Shown here piece by piece: positions 12,703 to 15,276 of a stretch of DNA of 15,276 nucleotides; the first letter of the stretch is position 1; each line of letters starts with the position of its first letter. The notes under the pieces are model-generated. The model was not told the DNA's origin. It ran no database searches and saw nothing but the letters and a program-made list of their open reading frames with translations. The translations under genes were made by a program, and so were the position numbers. The stretch comes from Rhodospirillales bacterium. Its GTDB lineage: Bacteria; Pseudomonadota; Alphaproteobacteria; Rhodospirillales_A; JACZKS01. The stretch covers positions 1 through 15,276 of the forward strand of contig JABGRG010000098.1 of NCBI GenBank assembly GCA_018648445.1, in the 5' to 3' direction.

Positions 12703-15276
12703 TTTCCGCAAGGAATATTCTTGCGGTTTTCTGCCTTCTGGCGGCGCTTGTTAGACCGGTCGCGGCACAAGAAACCATCAAGATCGCGATCGCAGACAAT
12801 TATCCCCCTTTCACAATAGTCGATCCCATTGGCGAGCCCCGCGGGCTGTTTGTGGATATATGGCGCGAATGGAGCAAGGCCAGCGGCATCCCAATTGAGT
12901 TCAGGCCAAGCAGTTGGCCCGACACCCTGAAAGCCGTGCAAGAGGGCAGGGCAGATGTTCACTCCGGCCTGTTCAAGAGCGCCGCGCGCGAGAAGTTTCT
13001 GGACTATTCCGAACCCATCCATGAGATCAAAACGGGTGTTTTCTTTCGTGCGGGGAGCGAACTCGTTCTGCTCGCGGGCCTTGCCGGTTCGAAGGTCGGC
13101 GTTATCAAGGGCACTTTTCATCAACGTTATATCGGTGAAAATGTTCCCGGCATTGAAGTTGTTGACTACCCGGACGGTGAGGCTCTTGTTCTGGCCTTGC
13201 TCAAGGGTGATGTCCGCGCGGTGGTAAGCGAAGTTCCGACCGTTCAATCCAACTTGGCGCGGCACGGGTTGCAAGGCACCATCGAACGCCACGGCGATAT
13301 CGTATTTTCAAAATCGACCTTCACGGCAGTTAAAAAGGGACGGAGCGATTTACTGAAAGTCGTTAATAAGGGGTTCGCTGCCATTCCGATCGAGGCCCTG
13401 GCGAAAATCGAGGCACGCTGGTTTCCCAACCCTAACGACCACTACTACACGACCCCTGGCGGGCGGTTGACGTTCACCCCGGCAGAAGAAGATTGGATGG
13501 AAAAGAACCCAATCATTCGTCTGGCCGTAACCGATTTTATCACGCCCGTCGACATCGTCGACGACCAGGGTAATTACAGTGGCCTGAACGCCGATTTGAT
13601 TACGCTGCTCAACAAGCGTCTGGGCATCAACATCGTGCCCGAATTTCACAGCACCTGGGGTGACGTGGTCAAACGGACCATGGCGGGCGACGTGGACGGC
13701 GCCTTTAGCCTGTCGCGCACGCCGGAGCGCGAAAAAAACGTTTTGTTTACAAAACCCTATGCATTCGATCCCATCATCGCCGTCGTTCGTAAGGAAGAAA
13801 CGGGAATCTCAGACTGGGAGAACCTTTCCGGAAAAAAAGTGTCGGTGGTCAAGGGGGCTTCGGTCATCGAAGACCTCAAAAAGGTTTTGGGCCACGGGAC
13901 GCTGCTCGAGGTCGAGAACGAGGCTGCCGGCCTGAGGGAACTTTCGACGGGCGGGGTGAATGCGCACGTTAGTTGGCTGATCCCTTATGGCAACGCCCAG
14001 CGGTCCACGCCTGTTCACGGTCTTCGCATAGCCGTCAAGCGCAATACCGAGGGCGGCACGCTGGCAATCGGTATTCACAAGAGCCGACCAGAGCTTTTCT
14101 CGATTATCCGCAAAGGCCTGAATGCCATCACCCGCGAGGAATTGAACGAGGCGCGCAACCGCTGGCTATTCCCCCGCATCGTGGATGACAAGTACCGCAT
14201 CTACCTGACCGAAGCTGAAAAGGACTGGCTGGCGAAGCATCCTGAAATCCAGGTCGGCTTAATGAATGAATGGCCGCCGATCAGTTTCGTAGATGACGAT
14301 GGCCGTCCCCAGGGAATTACGGCGGATGGTATCAGGGCGCTTGATAAGCGTTTGGGCGGTATTCTTGCGTTCCATCCCGGCCCGTGGGAGAAGGTTTTTA
14401 ACGACGTTGCTGACCGACGCCTGGATATCCTTCTCGACGTCACGCCGACCGAGGAACGCAAGAAGTTCTTCAATTTTACTAAGCCCTACCTGACCATTCC
14501 CCACGTTATCGTGGCGCCCGTCACCGGGCCGTATTTCAAGGACGAGAATAGCCTGAGCGGCGAAACCATCGCCCTGGAACGCGGGTTCGGAAACGTCAAA
14601 TACTTCAGAGACAATTTCCCCGATGTTTCAATCCGGGAATACGATGACACGAGCACCGCGCTGGGTGCCGTGGCGCGCGGCGAGGCCGCCGCCTACGCGG
14701 GAAATCGCGCCGTTGCCACCTACGTCATGGGCAACGAATTGATGATCAATCTCAAGGTTCATGGGCGCCTGAAAAAGAAGGGCTCGGTGTTGGCCATCGG
14801 GGTGCGCAAGGACTGGCCGGAACTGGTCCCCATCCTTGAAAAGGGGCTGGCCGATATCAGCCACAGCGAACGCCAATCCATCATTTTGAAGTGGGTCTCG
14901 GCGTTTGATGGGAATTCCGCTCCCGAAGCCGTGAAATTGGAACTGACGGATGCGGAGAAGGCTTTTGTGAAGGAGCATCCGGTGATCCGGACAATGGCTC
15001 TTCCCGACTGGCCTCCCATCGAATTCAGGGACAAACGCGGGAACTATAAAGGCGTTGCCGCTGAAATAGCCCAACTGGCCGCCGGTCGCGCCGGGCTCGA
15101 ACTGGAACCGGTTTTCGGCGTGTGGTCGGATCTTTTGAAGAAACTGCGAAACAAGGAAGTCGACTTAGCACCCGACATTTTCCATACCCCCGAGCGCGAC
15201 ACATATCTCGAGTTCACCGAACCGTTCCTGCAGATGTACGACGCCATCTTTACCCAAACGGGAATGGGTGACATCG
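12699..15276 (+). CDS. secreted/membrane sensor with at least four tandem SBP_bac_3 (Venus flytrap) domains, partial
   Basis: The frame is open from the ATG at 12699 to the window edge: at least 859 residues, 3' end missing. Residues 1-23 are a signal peptide ending VAA-Q. Four SBP_bac_3-type domains follow at about 24-245, 257-490, 503-731 and 749 onward (incomplete). The second to fourth are introduced by a repeated linker of the pattern T-x-A-E-x-x-(W/F)-x-x-x-(H/N)-P-x-I (FTPAEEDWMEKNPII; LTEAEKDWLAKHPEI; LTDAEKAFVKEHPVI). That linker is typical of BvgS/EvgS-like sensors. Within domains, PPF or PPI near the start, TP-E-R-(E/K/D) and the F-T-(K/E)-P-(Y/F) motif recur. The missing C-terminus probably holds a membrane helix and a kinase or diguanylate cyclase output (inferred). 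It overlaps the receiver gene by 4 bp. The ligand class is probably amino acids or related small solutes. Confidence 0.88.
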   Translation, partial: MISARNILAVFCLLAALVRPVAAQETIKIAIADNYPPFTIVDPIGEPRGLFVDIWREWSKASGIPIEFRPSSWPDTLKAVQEGRADVHSGLFKSAAREKFLDYSEPIHEIKTGVFFRAGSELVLLAGLAGSKVGVIKGTFHQRYIGENVPGIEVVDYPDGEALVLALLKGDVRAVVSEVPTVQSNLARHGLQGTIERHGDIVFSKSTFTAVKKGRSDLLKVVNKGFAAIPIEALAKIEARWFPNPNDHYYTTPGGRLTFTPAEEDWMEKNPIIRLAVTDFITPVDIVDDQGNYSGLNADLITLLNKRLGINIVPEFHSTWGDVVKRTMAGDVDGAFSLSRTPEREKNVLFTKPYAFDPIIAVVRKEETGISDWENLSGKKVSVVKGASVIEDLKKVLGHGTLLEVENEAAGLRELSTGGVNAHVSWLIPYGNAQRSTPVHGLRIAVKRNTEGGTLAIGIHKSRPELFSIIRKGLNAITREELNEARNRWLFPRIVDDKYRIYLTEAEKDWLAKHPEIQVGLMNEWPPISFVDDDGRPQGITADGIRALDKRLGGILAFHPGPWEKVFNDVADRRLDILLDVTPTEERKKFFNFTKPYLTIPHVIVAPVTGPYFKDENSLSGETIALERGFGNVKYFRDNFPDVSIREYDDTSTALGAVARGEAAAYAGNRAVATYVMGNELMINLKVHGRLKKKGSVLAIGVRKDWPELVPILEKGLADISHSERQSIILKWVSAFDGNSAPEAVKLELTDAEKAFVKEHPVIRTMALPDWPPIEFRDKRGNYKGVAAEIAQLAAGRAGLELEPVFGVWSDLLKKLRNKEVDLAPDIFHTPERDTYLEFTEPFLQMYDAIFTQTGMGDI

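Overview
The window looks like chromosomal DNA of an alphaproteobacterium, probably a free-living Rhodospirillales-type organism. This rests on moderate GC with alphaproteobacterial codon use, very long PAS-rich sensor kinases, tandem periplasmic-binding-type sensors, and two small proteins of kinds common in that class. The assignment is by feel from protein families, not from a marker gene. No rRNA, tRNA, CRISPR array, transposase or phage gene is visible.

Layout. (1) 77-621, minus strand: a small secreted Cys-repeat protein followed by a small zinc-ribbon-like protein. (2) 744-1220, plus: a GNAT acetyltransferase missing its usual N-terminus, possibly through loss of one 8-bp repeat. (3) 1250-3235, plus: an unusual regulator with a MarR-type winged helix and four PAS domains but no kinase. 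(4) 3287-6230: a sugar-acid cassette. A KDG kinase (kdgK) and a LysR regulator lie on the minus strand, and a DHDPS/NAL-family aldolase diverges on the plus strand. A textbook LysR T-N11-A dyad lies between the divergent genes. (5) 6231-6342: an intergenic stretch with stacked stem-loops, including a perfect 54-bp palindrome abutting the next ribosome binding site. (6) 6343-7704, plus: a tandem universal stress protein and an orphan Nitro_FeMo-Co (NifX/NafY-like) protein. (7) 7788-11882, minus: a 1364-residue membrane hybrid histidine kinase with a Cache-type periplasmic sensor, five PAS domains, HisKA, HATPase and REC. (8) 12298 to the window end, plus: a stand-alone CheY-like receiver overlapping by 4 bp a giant secreted sensor with at least four tandem SBP_bac_3 (Venus flytrap) domains, which runs off the edge.

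The genes divide into signalling (MarR-PAS4, hybrid kinase, receiver plus flytrap sensor) and carbon catabolism (KDG kinase, aldolase, LysR). The LysR protein most likely senses a sugar acid or a KDG-type intermediate and controls the divergent kinase and aldolase from the dyad at 5275-5295. The receiver and flytrap sensor are translationally coupled and probably form one signalling pathway, whose output domain lies beyond the window.

The most unusual items are the four-PAS DNA-binding protein that ends where a kinase would start, the 54-bp perfect palindrome, and the four-flytrap sensor.
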